Under the pieces are notes generated by a model that worked only from the letters and a program-made list of their open reading frames with translations, ran no database searches and had not been told where the DNA came from. A DNA stretch of 64,000 nt, from assembly GCA_008508345.1 (NCBI GenBank), contig QNGE01000850.1:122288-186287 (forward strand). The letters are read 5' to 3'. The position numbers and the translations under genes were made by a program. This document shows, piece by piece, positions 48,777 through 61,713 of the stretch; the first letter of the stretch is position 1; the number at the start of each line of letters is the position of its first letter. The stretch is from Paragonimus westermani. Its lineage: Eukaryota; Platyhelminthes; Trematoda; Plagiorchiida; Troglotrematidae.

Positions 48777-49300
48777 ATGAATAAAATAGACAACTTGAAT
48801 GATTACCGTTTGCATTGGGTGCATAAACGTATTGTCGAGCAGTGTTGGCCACCTGCAACGGATTACGAGATTCCACTAGACTTTTATAGGCACATTGACG
48901 AACTGCTTATAATGTGAGTATATTTTAGAAAGAATATTGGAAAACTCATCTGGATGACATTGAATCAGTCAGAGGGAACCAGCACAAACAAAAGCAGTTA
49001 TTGGGCTACTTTAAAAGTGTCTTTCCTTATTCCGCCTGCCTGAATGACGCAGTACTGGGGAAGAATGAGCTGATACAAACGGATTACCCTATAGAAGTTA
49101 CGCATTATATCACAAATATAGCCGTCTATAGAAAACTTTGGTGTGAACTGGACACTGTTATTCTCGGAAACGTAGACGTTGAGAAGATCAATGTCAGGCT
49201 GGGTTCTGACAATGGTAACTTTCCAACTTTTGTGAAACTCAGTTTTAGGTTACTGGATAAAACTAACATACTAGCCAAATTAATGCTCGTAAAGTTGTAG
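48777..49300 (+). pseudogene. Decayed coding segment, possibly a retrotransposon ORF1
   Basis: Two frames join into one protein-like run: NDYRLHWVHKRIVEQCWPPA...RHIDELLI to about 48,913, then after a stop and frameshift EYWKTHLDDIESVRGNQHKQ...KSVFPYSACLNDAVLGKN and, near the end, KINVRLGSDNGNFPTFVKLS. The last part has the style of a non-LTR ORF1 C-terminal domain (RLG...N.P..VK..F), which would fit its place about 0.8 kb upstream of the RTE-like endonuclease on the same strand. It could instead be a host pseudogene. Confidence 0.4.
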
Positions 49301-50084
49301 CATTTTCTCTAGTAATGGTATATTTAACGTATTTGATCAATATTAATTACATGCATGAAGACAAAATTCTGCTTGGGGTGATATGAAAGAACACATAAAA
49401 CTACTCATCAGAGAAATATAACTACTTGACGGTTAACTGTTGGCGGACCTACATGGTCACAATTTAGGAATGGAGCTCGTTGTGAGAAAATCCAACAAGT
49501 TGAACTTATGTACTTCTCACTTGTCATCTACCGTCCTTTGGCATTGGTAATTTTTCATAAGACACATTACTATGTATTTTTCTTTCGTGTTTGATTGCAT
49601 ATGTGAAATGGTGGAGTTTCTGTACAAGTGATACGTAACCGTCCTTCTCATCTATTCACATGCAATTCGATCATCTTTGCTAAAACTGCGCCCTTAGTCC
49701 ACTAAGTGCCTCTCTTAAGTTCCGGACTTTCTTAATATTAACTTGAACACACTTTTGATCACAGATTTGTCACGCGACTTCAGTTTTAATTTAGATGGCC
49801 AAAGTTTCCTTAGATTCTGATCCACCTCTAATAAACCACAGTGGTGTTTAAAAAGTCAAGTAAAACATGTTATGGACAGGGCAGAGGATCAGAGACGAGG
49901 GCTAGGATGTTTCATTCGATCCACTTATTTGGGTTGATTTTATACCTGTGAATTCTCGGCTGTTCAACCCATTACAAACATTATTGTGACAGTGAAAACA
50001 CTAGAAAACGTTGATGAATTCAGGTCAGTGCCATGGAGATTCGTTGCTTTCTACAATGAGGAATGAGAGGTGGAATCCTAGATT
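49301..50084. other. Spacer upstream of RTE-like endonuclease
   Basis: No clear reading. If the element is one unit, the missing N-terminal half of the endonuclease should be here, but I cannot recognise it. Confidence 0.4.
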
Positions 50085-51870
50085 AATATTATTAATAGGT
50101 CTTCATGGAATTCAAAGAGCATATCCGCTGGGAGTACCTGGACCCCATGAGATAGGTTCAGTCAACGGGAACGGTGATCTTCTCCTCCACCTATGAACTA
50201 CTACTAATGAGCTAACTACCAAAAACATCTAAATCCACCTGGGTGCATGAGACATCATGACGTGGATCCACTCACGAACCACTCACCATCATTTGCTGGA
50301 ACGTGTCATAGTATGGCAGCGACATTCGTGAATTACGTATCACGCGAGTGGTGTGCATGGCTGAATGCAGCAAAGATCATAAGCTGGTCAGGACTATATT
50401 GTTTATCCATTTGCGAGTCTGTTTATTGCAGATCATCCGGACAACGGCACAACTTGGAAGTCAAACGATTGAAGAACCTAACGACGAAAACTGCTTTTCA
50501 ACGTGCGGTTGTTGCTCGTTTGGAAGAAGCTGCTCTATCCACTGTCCAGCACTCCGAGAAACAGGTCTCGGCAGCAACCACCGAGACGACCAGTATTCAA
50601 CACCAGAGACGCCCGGCCTGGTTTGACGATAACGGCACACAGTGCGGAATCTCGGCAGATTGCAGTACCATCGACCTGTTGTTTGCAGCTCTGAAAATCT
50701 GGTGGTGCCCAGCACGCAACTAGCTACTCTAACTTCTATTGGTGGAGTTCAGCAAAGAATTTTATTCTGTAAGCTGTGGGGCGTTGTGAGCTTGGATAAC
50801 TGGGTAAGTCTACCACTTTGATTGGAGTGTCGAGCATAGGCGTGAAGGAGAAAGAACGATCGTGTGGATCTAACTCTGATGATTTTAACAATGTCACTGG
50901 CGTGAAGCCTGATCGTATACTAGCCCAAAAACCATCTGATAACCATACCAACTGTTGATCTGCATGACTTGGTGGATGAACACCTGATGGGTATTCGGCA
51001 TTTTGGCGTCCAAAGTCCAACTCCTACCTCAACAATGCGCATGCTTCCGTTCGCGTTATTTGCACACGGTGAAGACGAACTACAGCAACTAACCACGGTT
51101 TCGTGACCACGGCATGTAACTTCAGATCGGATATCAACACACTTAAGAAATTAACATTATTTCAACATTCTCCGGGCAGTGGCGTTGTTAGCGGACTTGC
51201 TTCTCAAAGTTGCATGAATGGGAACGTTCTCGACATCTGTGCGGATTACTCCTACTTGAGTAGCAGCCTGTCGATACATTTGACTGTCGATCGCGAGTTA
51301 CTATCTCGTATGGCAGAAAGATGCTGATTTCGGAGGTAATGTGAACGAGACTGGGAATACCAAAGCCTGTGGGTGAGCACACAATTGCCTGTTTATTGCT
51401 CAACGGTGCTGCTTTTGCTGTTGGACGACAATAAAATTTGAATGTTGTAACTGTGGGAATTGCGCTATCTCAGCTGTTTCCACTTGCAATGCCTGAAACA
51501 AATATTGGACATTCGGTGGTCAGAAAGGATTCCGAACAATAGGTGAATCCAAAAGACGGAAATGAACGGGATAGAAACCATGCCAATGCTCAGTCAACCT
51601 CGGTGGATGGGCCACACCCGTAAGAGGAGCCAATACCAGATCCCAAGGCAGCTGCATTACGCCCAGATGCAGATGTTCAGGTGAGCAAAGTCCTGGTGGT
51701 CGAAAACGGAGATACCAGGATGTTGTTCAGGCAATTCTTTCTTGTTGTGACATTGGTGGTGGATCTAAGAGGGGTTTAATCATGAATCGGACGGTCTGGA
51801 GAAATACAATCCGGACGGACATCTGGAGGTTCAGTGCGCAACAGTTGCACGGCTGCGAATTGAGCCACAA
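50085..51870 (+). mobile_element. Decayed RTE-like non-LTR retrotransposon (EEP endonuclease to RT C-terminus)
   Basis: Read across frames, the order is that of an RTE/BovB-like ORF2. Endonuclease: GVPGPHEIGSVNGNGDLLLH, then TWIHSRTTHHHLLERVIVWQ (family: TWMHPRS.HWHLLDYV.VRR) and SKDHKLVRTIL. Linker: NLEVKRLKNLTTKTAFQRAV, RRPAWFDDN, LLFAALKIWW. The RT centre (50.75-51.45 kb) is unrecognisable and shorter than normal. C-terminus: QCLKQILDIRWSERIPNN, MNGIETMPMLSQPRWMGHTR, QIPRQLHY, GEQSPGGRKRRYQDVVQAIL (family: LRQILDIRW..R..N, LRW.GHV.RM, GGQKKRYKD). Stops and frameshifts throughout. Confidence 0.8.
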
Positions 51871-52330
51871 AGCACCATCGGCGCCAGTGGTCGTGATGGC
51901 ATGACGAATGCGCCAGTTGTTTTGGAGTGTTAAGTCATCAACTTACTCACAGCAAACTGTCGGTGAAGAGACAACGAGAGCTTCAAGCTCGAGTAGGTTA
52001 TGTTCGTTATACCGATATTCTTCGTTCGCATCGACCGCTGACCACCGCCGGTTGGCAACTCATCCTTTTCAATGTGGTTTGCCACTGTACGGCGAATTCC
52101 CTGTCCGTTTCAGACCACTCCAACCCTACATTTCGTTTCTTCCTCCTCAGCCCTTCTACAACGCACTAACGTGTACTCGCCTATTGAACTGTTTCCCGCA
52201 CTATATTCTCGGTGTTCTTCTCCGAAGCTCGGATTCCACAATTCCAATCTCTCTCTGTTTGCCTTCCAAGAAATGTGGCTCCCATTTTCGTCCTAGCCTA
52301 CTAGCTCACCAACCAGGATTGGCTGACTGA
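51871..52330 (+). other. Open frame after the RTE-like element, probably its 3' part
   Basis: A 140-codon plus frame starts 38 bases after the recognisable C-terminal part and is rich in Ser, Arg and Pro. It may be the 3' region of the same element or chance. I recognise no domain. Confidence 0.3.
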
Positions 52331-55138
52331 ACACGCAAGCCTCACTCACGCCGTTTGCTCTCATTCCTCCGGGTTTCATTGGGTTTCTCTGTATGTGAGT
52401 GGAACCACCGTTGATATAGCGCTCACCGCTTGTGGTGATGATTGCTTGCAGGCGTCCCTTGGCTCCAGTCATTGTAACAAGCTATTCCGAAACGGATGCC
52501 GACAACCGCGTGTGTGTGCGTGTGTGTAAAACACTAGCCTCGTCACCTAAAAATGCCTATTGGGGATCACTTTTGAAATTGAATAGCGACATGCCGAAGA
52601 AGTGGAAGATAGCGGTTGATGGAAGATTTGTGCTATCAAACGAACAAACATCAGTTTACACTTTTGGCTTGTTGAGGCAGTGAGAATGGTTTAAGTCGTT
52701 TCGTAACAAAGATATTAGGTGGAATCAAGAGGGTCTCTCTCAGCAAGCGTATCTTAATCAGTGAAAGTATTTGAAAGCAATCAATGTGATCGGTAGTACA
52801 TTCAAATTGCCAATCTGCTGACAAACGTGTTTGAGTAGACTTGTTGGTGGTGATTTGTATCTGTCTCAATCTGCCTGGATTAACCTAGTTACTTCCAATC
52901 ACCTCACTGTGTGTCATAGAATAGTCAAGGCGATATGGCTGAGACACTTGAAACTGTCAAAATGCCCCATACATCCCGAGACATTACTTCTCAGTTTTTT
53001 CACGCACACACATCTTCAGCAAATAGAGGACATTTGAATAATCGTTCCTAGGACAACTAGTACAACTAGTACAGCAGTGGAACTCAAACACGGTTGACGT
53101 AAATCGGTCGTAGCCTGCATAAATTGTACGGAACTCTATAGGTTCCCTTTTGAGATTAACTTTAATCCAAATGGTTCGGGGTTTTGTGGAATTCTAGCTA
53201 ACTAAGGAACAACCGAACCAGAGAAAGACGATATAAGTGCAATAAATGTTTATCTTGGGACTTAGTGGAGGATGTGGAACTATACGAACAGTCTACTGAG
53301 ATTCACTACTACACATTAACACATCACTTTTCGCGATCTAACAGAGCAGAGAGTTCTCCATCACACATTTTAGGATGACTTAAACTTATGTAACTGGAAT
53401 GTGATGACCACTTCTAGGTTGTTCGAATTGTACTAAGCAAATCACTACCGGTGTGCTGTTGCAAGTTTTCACTATGTAGATAAACTCTGATCATTTACGC
53501 TGGACTCGTTTCGTTTCTGCCTTGCTATAGCTTTCACATTTAGGTTTCTTAGTTAAGATATGAACCGTCGCTTCCGGGCTATTGAGATAAGGTTTCCGAT
53601 CAATGTTCTGACCAATTAATCACCCGGCTGTTTAACTCATCATACTAAGTCGGATTTGTGCGTTAAAGATGCCAATCATTGACCGACGTAGCCGTCAACA
53701 ATGAGCTTAAGCACACAGTGAAAAGCAAATACATTCGACCTGTCGAACGAATATTCAGGGGCTAAAATCTACTTCACTTTAGTCTGCGACGTTTCACACA
53801 AGTGCGTAACATATCCGGTAAACCCAACAGGTAATTAATCAAGAATCTCTTGTATGGTAACATGCAATTGTCGTTTCGTGAATGTAGAAGTCAGGTTCAG
53901 TTAATTAGAAACATTGTATTGTAACAAGGACAAAAGGGTACGATGAGAAGTGCAGGCCACTTCAAGTAGACACGACTATTCGGTAAGCTGGTAGACTGTG
54001 CAATATTAACACACGGGTATAAGTGGGCTAGTGTTCTCTTGCCCAGTCAGAGAAATTACATGACTGGATCCAGTTCGGTGTATACAAGGGGTTAGGTTAC
54101 AAGGAAGACAGCTAGCCATGAATGGAGAGTCATCCAAACGGAGCTTTGACACAAGCATACACAGGTTATCTGTGTGTACGCAGTTCACATGTTAACAGTT
54201 CGTATTGTACCTCACCACAACATATTTATTCCGGTACTTGAATAAAAACTGTAGACTTCAGTTGGAAGACGTGACCAATGTGCATAAACAATCCCTTTAC
54301 TCCATATCCGTCATTTTGCAACCTTGTATAACTGCTTCAAATCCACTGGAGCGTATTTAATTATTGTTTTATACTAACTGACTTCATCTGGTTTAACATT
54401 CATCGAGCAGTCGTGCTCAGCATGTGTCTCTTGGCTATTGTAAGAGAGGTTAATCCGTTTTCTGCCCCACCCTAATAAAACTAGGCTAACGACTATAATA
54501 TTTTTCTGAAGTAGCTTGAGGCGATACATCATATCCCCTATGCCATCCGGAACCCCTCTAAGGCTCAAAAGTGTCTGGTTGTGTGTCTATTTCCAAATCG
54601 ACCGTTTACAGACATGACGTTGGCAGTGCACATGCAAACTGATGCAACAGTTGCACAGGGATTAAAAACATGATAAGTTACCTCTGAGCCGACCGAAATC
54701 AGAAGCTGGTGATCGTTATGTTGACCCAGTGGCGTACTTCCAATTTCAAGGTCACGGGCATCTATAGGACCGGCTAAAGTTCACTCAGCGTTTCATCCCG
54801 ACAGTACTACAGCAACCAAGGCTTACCATATAGCACTGTCTTAGCTTTGCACCTTATTTTCGTGTAAACTAAATGTTCCATAGATAAGTTATAAATAAAA
54901 CTAACCCAACTCTTTTGCAAGCCAACTGGGAACTTTATCAAAAACTGACCGCTGGAAAGCTGGTACTATCTAGGATTAGCCTAATCACTCAGCAGTCATG
55001 TTGATGGAGTTCAGCAAGAATTGGTTGAGAAATCCTAATTGGGTAATGAAGCTACAGGGTCATCTGGTGGTGTTCATGTAACCTAGTGGGTTAAGTAGAC
55101 AGTTGTGCCCAAACTTGAAGTTTCTGGTTTTTCGGTCT
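52331..55138. other. No supported feature
   Basis: Non-coding. Contains a broken TG tract (52,509-52,527) and a doubled ACAACTAGT near 53,052. Confidence 0.5.
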
Positions 55139-55215
55139 GGCTTCGTGGCTCAGTTGGTAATTGTTGCTTCGGAGCGTGTTGTTTCCCTCTATGGATCAAA
55201 TCGGACCGATGTCCA
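55139..55215 (+). mobile_element. tRNA-like SINE head or tRNA pseudogene
   Basis: GGCTTCGTGGCTCAGTTGGT carries an A box (TGGCTCAGTTGG) and GGATCAAATC, about 45 bases on, is a B-box-like string. D and T stems do not pair fully, so it is not a functional tRNA. It differs from the hammerhead SINE family and has no hammerhead behind it. Confidence 0.45.
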
Positions 55216-57450
55216 GAATTTTGGTAATTGGGTCTCTTGAAAATTATCATATCCTCCAACCTGCTTGTCGCTTACACAACTAATTAATAATGAAGGATGA
55301 AATGACCGTATATTTTTTGTCGCTTGTTGCATTCACAAGTCTCAGGTTACATTTTGGTCTTTAGCTTACTTCACGCAATTTCAACGGCCAACTCAGACCA
55401 AAGCTTTTGAATTAGGTACGTCTCAACTCCGAAAGTCTAAAAGTGGTATGGCTGACTGTCACATTTATGTCTTTGGCGATGGAGAGCAGCCTTACAAGAA
55501 AGGCGAAGATCACTGAGCTATTTCAAAACCGTGTAATGTTTTTAACAACCAATGAAACATTTCTTCATGTGATTTCACAGAAAATTGGATATTTGTAGGT
55601 CAACTCTGATAGCTCCAACTTCTGTATCGCATTTAATCTGTCATAAAGGCATACATTTTCTTTCCTCTCATATTTCAACCGTTTGCTGTACGCCACAGTG
55701 AACATTTCTTTTATGTTCGCCAGGGAATTTTTCAAAAATAACAAACCAAATATTTGGTTCACTCTTTTGCTCTTCCTGACTAATTAGAGGTTGTCCGTGC
55801 ATGTTTTGAAGATCATTGGTGTCAGAAGGTCAACACAGGATATTCTCCTGTTTATTTCATCGAATTTTTAAGGAACAAGATGTTTTCAGAAACATACTCA
55901 TAGCCGCTTGTTTAGTTAGTTGGATTTTTCGTTGCCCATGTGTTTGAATTTTCGGGGAAATTGTGGAACACCGTTTGAGAAAAAAAATGTGTCTCAAGAA
56001 TGTCGGTCCATCTGATGCACAGTCTAAGCGTTGCGCTCAGCTATATGATTCATACAAGATTGTGACTGGAGGCTGTACAAACGCATGCTCTTAGTTCTAA
56101 TCAACTGGGGGTGGTTGAAATATTTATCGCCCCTTAGAGATGTATCATCAGTGGCGAAACATGTGACAGCCTTTCAGGCTTATAGCTGATTCTTGAATTA
56201 CGCGTATTAAAGTAGTTTTCTTTCCAAGTACGATAAAAGTACTAAGTCCGTAGTGTAACATTACAGCCACTGCATCTTCAAAAGTTGGCCAACCCACCTG
56301 TTGTCTCTGGATCACTTGGGGAAACGCCGCACCACAATGGGAAATATTTCGCTACTGCAGTGTTGAACTGAGTAAATTTTATTGTCCGTTGAACATATTA
56401 CGTTGGTCTCCAAAGTTTCACTGGTTCGGATAGTTCTCATATAGGTTACGTCACAGTGTCTTACATCCTAGTCTAGTTCCACATAGTGAACCAGGCTGAA
56501 AACAGTAGTAGTAAAGTTGACGTCAACAGCACAGAGGGTCTTACACAGTCAAAGCTCACTTCAATAGAGTGTCCGAAGATCTCTAACTGAAATCTAAAGA
56601 AGACTGATCACTACTAATTGAACGGGCTATTCTGCTTTATCGAGAATGCCAACGAATGGTGTTTTGTTTTAACCCTTCTATAATGAGCTAATCTACGTGT
56701 CACCCCTGTTTGCTAAAATACCTGTGTACTTGGAGTAAAATTTTACCAGAAGTTCCTTATGACATTCCGTATTCACATTTGTCTCTATATATCTAATGGA
56801 TGTTCAGGTGGGTGGATTTATTGGTCAATTTCGAAGAGTAAATGTTTAATATTTCCTAGATTACCTGTTCCGTGCAGATTTCTCCTGTCTTGTTATCCTC
56901 ATTTTTCTAAATCTTCCTTGCTACGTTTTCGACCGGGAAGTTTAATTAGTGTCTGCCACTGTCGTAGACTCATCTACATGTTGAGGCCATCATTTCTCTC
57001 TGACCTGAGCAGAAACTCTGTTCAAGTTTGCTTCAGTAAAGATTTTATTAATAATATTCACACCACTGTAATGTCATTATTTCACCATTACAGTTTTGCT
57101 CATATAAACATGTTCACCTGGATGTTTTAAGCGGCCAACCTAAAGAATTTGGGAGATGAAATTAATTATCCTTTGACCTTTTAACTATTGAAAGCTCATC
57201 TGAATTTTGCTTACAGAAACACGTAACACGTGATGAATGAATGACCTAATTTTTGTTGCAAAATTTCAAAACGTGAGTTTTGATACCCATGCTGAAAACG
57301 GTCTTTCACGTAAAATTCGTGTCCTCTGTGGGATTAATATCAAAACTCATTTTTATCGTATGATCACATTTTGCACAATGGTTTCAAATACTGAATGCAA
57401 TCTACAATTTTCTTGTACGACCACTCCGGTAAAAGTATGTCAACTATACA
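55216..57450. other. No supported feature
   Basis: Non-coding; a Phe/Leu/Ser-rich frame at 56.76-57.13 kb looks like a chance reading. Confidence 0.5.
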
Positions 57451-57451
57451 A

Positions 57452-58375
57452 CTATAAAAAGTCAATATGAATATTGAATAGTCTTATGGGCTGAGTCAAA
57501 ATGCTTTCACAACTCTGTTCATGTTGGAATTCACAACAACAAGAAATATCATCGGTGTAGCATCTGCAAAATGCAAGTTTTCCATTGGCCGCACCCAAGT
57601 GTTTAGTCTCCAGTTTGCCCATGATAACGTCAGCTAACAAGGGACCTATATCCGAGCCCATTGTCACTCCATCTCTTTGCCGGTAGACTGCATTGTTGAA
57701 AAAAACATGAACGTTACTTATACAAAGCACCATCAGTTCTCTCAATTCATCTTTTGCACTGCCGACCAGTTCGTTGTCAAGTTCGATATAACCGCACAGA
57801 TAGACAAGTGTCTCTCCTACGGACACTTTTGTAAATAGTGAAGCAACAACGGATGACTGCATTTTTGATTGTTAAGGTTCATGTCTTGGATTACGTTAGT
57901 GAAATGAGTCGTGTTTCGGAGACTGTGTTTTGCTAACTTCAACCTGATGGGTTCGAGCAGACCGGCAAGCCATTTGGTCAGAGCGTGATAATGCAAGTTT
58001 TACATACTTAAAATGGATCTCAAAGACAAACCTGTCTTGTGCATTTTGGACAGATCTTATAACCTAGGGATTAGTGTTCCAGTGGGAAGGATGCGCTCGG
58101 AAGTGGCCGGGTCACTTATCTCCTGTTGTTTCGTTCCACGCAACGTTTTGGATACAATGCTTTTTCATTATCTGCTGTTTTGTCTTTTTCCGTGTTCATC
58201 TCCATGAATTCTGATTTATCAGCTAGTACAACACTCATTTCGACAACATCACCGATTCTGTCTATTTGAACGATTCCTGGTCTTTTATGCGGTCTGAAAA
58301 ACATTATACACTCGTTCTTCTGTGAACACTTCAATGCATCTAGATGTCGCTTGGCCAACGGCCATGTTACTTAGG
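57452..58375 (-). mobile_element. Penelope-like element, RT fingers and palm, minus copy
   Basis: On the minus strand the order is FFRPHKRPGIVQIDR and VLADKSEF (family: RPDKG.GVV..DR), ILPTGTLIPRL-stop-DLSKMHK (family: PRLYGLPKMHK), GLSLRSILS, HALTKWLAGLLEPI, MQSSVVASLFTKVSVGETLV, YRQRDGVTMGSDIGPLLADV and the catalytic box CYTDDI (Thr for the usual Val), ending LFNIHIDFL. At least three stops or frame changes disable it. The palm region ADVIMGKLE is close to the copy at 14.2-15.8 kb. The endonuclease part is absent in this orientation. Confidence 0.85.
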
Positions 58376-58434
58376 GTATGTATTTGGGATATTGACAGCG
58401 CCAGTTAACCGACGTTGATTTCAGTTTTTCTGGG

Positions 58435-59430
58435 TTCAAAGATAATGATGGAGTTAGGGCACCTAAGTGACTGTACAGAAATGAGGATATTTTTCGCGCC
58501 AATGATGGGAATTATACCATGAACGGAGTTATGGCAACTTTTAACTCCGCCCTCAGTATAAAAATCACCAAGAAGTCAGAAACTAACGACCGAATGAAAT
58601 TTTTGGGATATTAGTGCATGAAGAGATCAAGGTGGCTCAAATCAAAGACATGTGTGCAAAACACAGATTAGGAGTGGTCATCACATCCATTCTGACAGTT
58701 TCTTCCAGCTATATCAAAAGCGGGATATCATACGACATATGACAAGTAAGACGTTAAAGATCTGCATCCCTGACCCTTTGCAAACTGAGCTAGGCTCTGT
58801 ACAAGAAGTGTTTATGCAGAATGGCTACCCAGTGCGTTTCATTCAGGAGATGATGCAGGCAGTAGAGTCGGAACTCAAGTCACATTCTGTGAATAAGAAA
58901 CTTGCATTTATCGGCCTTCCTTTCGAAGAGATCTCATGGCCGAAGTTATCACAAAAAACCTCAAGAGGTCAGTCAAAACGATCCACCCTGCCTTCCAGTC
59001 TTGCGTGAGTTTCGGTCCAGCAACCGCTAGTTTGTCACGACAACCCAGAAAAAATTCCATGTTCTACAACCCATTTGTTTGCTCGTGTCAAGCACCATAT
59101 ACTGGTCGTACTACAAGACGATCATCAGATAGAGTGCATGAACATCATCCCGCGTGGTTAAACAGTTGTGTGATTAAAACGGTTTCAAGAGCGATTTTTG
59201 CTCACTTGACCGACTCTAACCATTCTGTCAGTAAGAAAGATGCCTTTCAGATTGTCTACCGAATGCCAAGGAATGGATCAAAAATGGTGAGATTCCGAAT
59301 GTTGACCGCTGCCGAAGCCATTAGCATCCGACTGCACAATACTGACCTCTGCGCTCAGAAGATGTTCGTGCCGACAATTAAACTCCCTTGGCCCACAATC
59401 AATCAAGCCCACAATTTGGAACAGTGATTG
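58435..59430 (+). mobile_element. Penelope-like element, RT C-terminus and GIY-YIG endonuclease, plus copy
   Basis: Plus-strand reading: LYRNEDIFRAND (decayed YVDDIF), TFNSALSIKITKKSETNDRM and KFLGY, IHSDSFFQLYQKRDIIRHMT, KICIPDPLQTELGSVQEVF, NGYPVRFIQEM. After a frame change comes the GIY-YIG domain: FVCSCQAPYTGRTTRRSSDR, VHEHHPAWL, FAHLTDSNHSVSKKDAFQIV, AAEAISIRLHNTDLCAQK and LPW. The Tyr-Thr-Gly-Arg-Thr step and the EHHPAW segment are close to intact. It starts within about 60 bases of the 5' side of the minus copy, giving a divergent pair. Confidence 0.87.
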
Positions 59431-60486
59431 CGTAACTGATAGTAAACATGCCATCTATAATCTCTTTTGACCATTTTTCCGATTCACCTCGGTTAATTAT
59501 TTCACGCTTATTAGTTGGATAAACAAACATGAAACAAGTCTTGTTCACCACTTTATCGTTCCCATGACTTCCTTGGGTATTTTAGAAAGAACATGATTAA
59601 TCGGCGGATACTTTGAGTTCTAAAGTTCCATTTTCACCAGTGTTGTTCCTGTCTGCTGCCAACGAATCGCATCCAGAGGTTAGTTGCTTGATGGAATATG
59701 TCCCAGGGAATGAAATCTTGTTCGTCGCTTGTGTGTTACTCAAAAACTTCGTTCACACACCAGTCAATAAAACTTTTGGCCTGAGTTGCCGGTCATAGTT
59801 GGGCTGGGTTCCAGAAGCTACTTTGCAACGTTGGATATGATTGTGTAGTTAACGTTTTCGTGTAATGAGTATGACATACGGTAATCACCGACCAATTTAA
59901 TTAGAAAAGTTCCAGTATCTTCCGTACCGTTATGATTACAGTGAGCCCCATGGAAATGTTCACGCAGCCTGTTCATTACTGATGGCAGAATGTGGCTGAG
60001 TGAATAAGTGCAGTGTAAAAGCGGCTAATAGAACCACCATCTATTTTCCAATCTTAGTAAACTTTCAAGTTGCGAATTGTATTTTTAGCACAAATATGCG
60101 AGAGCACAAAATCAAACTTTAACTCTCAGTCATTTCATCAAAACAACGGTGATAAAGCCATCCGGCGTAACTACGTCCTCACATTCACTCCGGCAATGCG
60201 GTGAATACTGTTCACTATAGTGTTTGTGTTGAGTGACTAGTATTCACTGCGGAGTAACACATACTCATGGTAGGTTAGCTGCATTTTCTCACTGTGTGTC
60301 ATGCGTAAAGCTGTTTTTAGACCAAGCACGTAAATGGGAACGCTAACAAGAGTGTCAACAGCCTAACTAGACTTAAGATTGCTGTTGGAACTTCGATGTG
60401 ATCTTCCATTTCACAATGCAAAGTGAAATATCGGAAAAATGGTGGACTTTGGATGAACAGAACAAGAGAAAACTTGCTCGTTCTAC
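59431..60486. other. No supported feature
   Basis: Downstream of the PLE endonuclease. No clear hammerhead or repeat boundary found. Confidence 0.5.
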
Positions 60487-60495
60487 TTCCGTTAG

Positions 60496-60732
60496 GTGAA
60501 GTCTATCCGGCGAGCGCACCAGCTATCCAACGATGTAGCATCCATTACATATCGAAGACGGTTGCGCGTACGTCCACTAACTAAGACACGTACAGAACAT
60601 CGAGTGAAGTGGAAAGGATATCTCGTTGCTCGAAGTGTAGGCATAAACACTGTCACATGGCAACCAGGACATCACGTTAAATTGTACATGTTTGACCACT
60701 TGGCTGTAATAACTCGACCGTACACAATATGA
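60496..60732 (+). other. Open frame with chromodomain-like string
   Basis: A 78-codon frame contains EHRVKWKGYLVARSVGINTV followed by TWQPGHHV. It resembles the chromodomain core (EYLVKWKGY....NTWEP..N), with three or four extra residues before the NTW part. Chromodomains occur in host chromatin proteins and at the C-terminus of some gypsy-like integrases. No integrase motif or splice support is seen nearby, so chance remains possible. Confidence 0.3.
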
Positions 60733-61713
60733 AGTCGCTGGCGCATGGACCATCACGGTTTCTATCCAGAATACAGCATGGATTCGCATAAAAGATGGGC
60801 TCTCTCAAGTGACATGGTGTAGGTAAAAACTCTATCCCACAGCAACCTTTTTTAAAAAAACTATATGATTGCAAAACTACCGTCACCTTTGTGTAATATA
60901 TAATTCAACTACACTAAACCTCAAGTTAAGCAAAGTGGGTGACGAAGTAACGCATTAATATTTCTCGTAATCAGTAGCAGTGCATAAACAAGCTACAATA
61001 GGGCATTATGTCCGTTTAACTTCAAAAAGTACACATCTCACTCTCAATCGTTCTACATTTGGAACATTCGTGTCACCCTGTTTAACATTAAACAATCAAT
61101 CTAAAAGAATGATTGATGATCTACATATGAGGTCGTCAAGAATGTATTTTCAAATATTCAGTGCTAATGTGTCTGCATGCTAAAATCAACGAGCCACTTA
61201 GTGATAACGCGAGGGAGTTAGGAGAACAAGCTTCATTAGGATTTTCACTGTAAATTCAACATCCGGTCCATGTCAAAAGTATCTACCACTGGCAATAACA
61301 CACCTTCTATACTTGCAGGGTAGGTTGCGAAAACCACACCCCCGGAAGACACACTCAACCTACAGTCCACAATCTGTTGATAAGTGTCTTTATCTCACTC
61401 TGCCTAGTCTTCGATTGTTGACTATACATTGAAAAAAAAAAGAGCTGATTGCTCAACAAACAATGCACGATGCATTTTCTTGGCCAATTAAATCTGTCCC
61501 TAAATACTTGTCATTACGTTCAGTAGAGTTCAATCAGTCCAGTTTAAAGGAAAGCGTAAGCAACTTGTGTTGTTGCCATTTGGAAGACAAAAGGCTACTT
61601 AACCGAATAATTAATAGAAAATTGAAACTTGCCATCGCCTTTCGGGTGCGTTTGACACTATCTATCATTTGATATGTGCTTCTGCATCGGTTGGCGCCTA
61701 CTTATTAATTATT

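Noticed and set aside
48914..48928. Fifteen-base GTGAGT...TTTTAG segment as an intron
   Set aside because: Far too short for an animal intron; a stop plus frameshift in a decayed frame is simpler.
57452..59430. Firm call of a single PLE insertion with 5' inversion
   Set aside because: Both halves contain the catalytic-box region with clearly different sequence, so a single event is not proven; kept only as one option.
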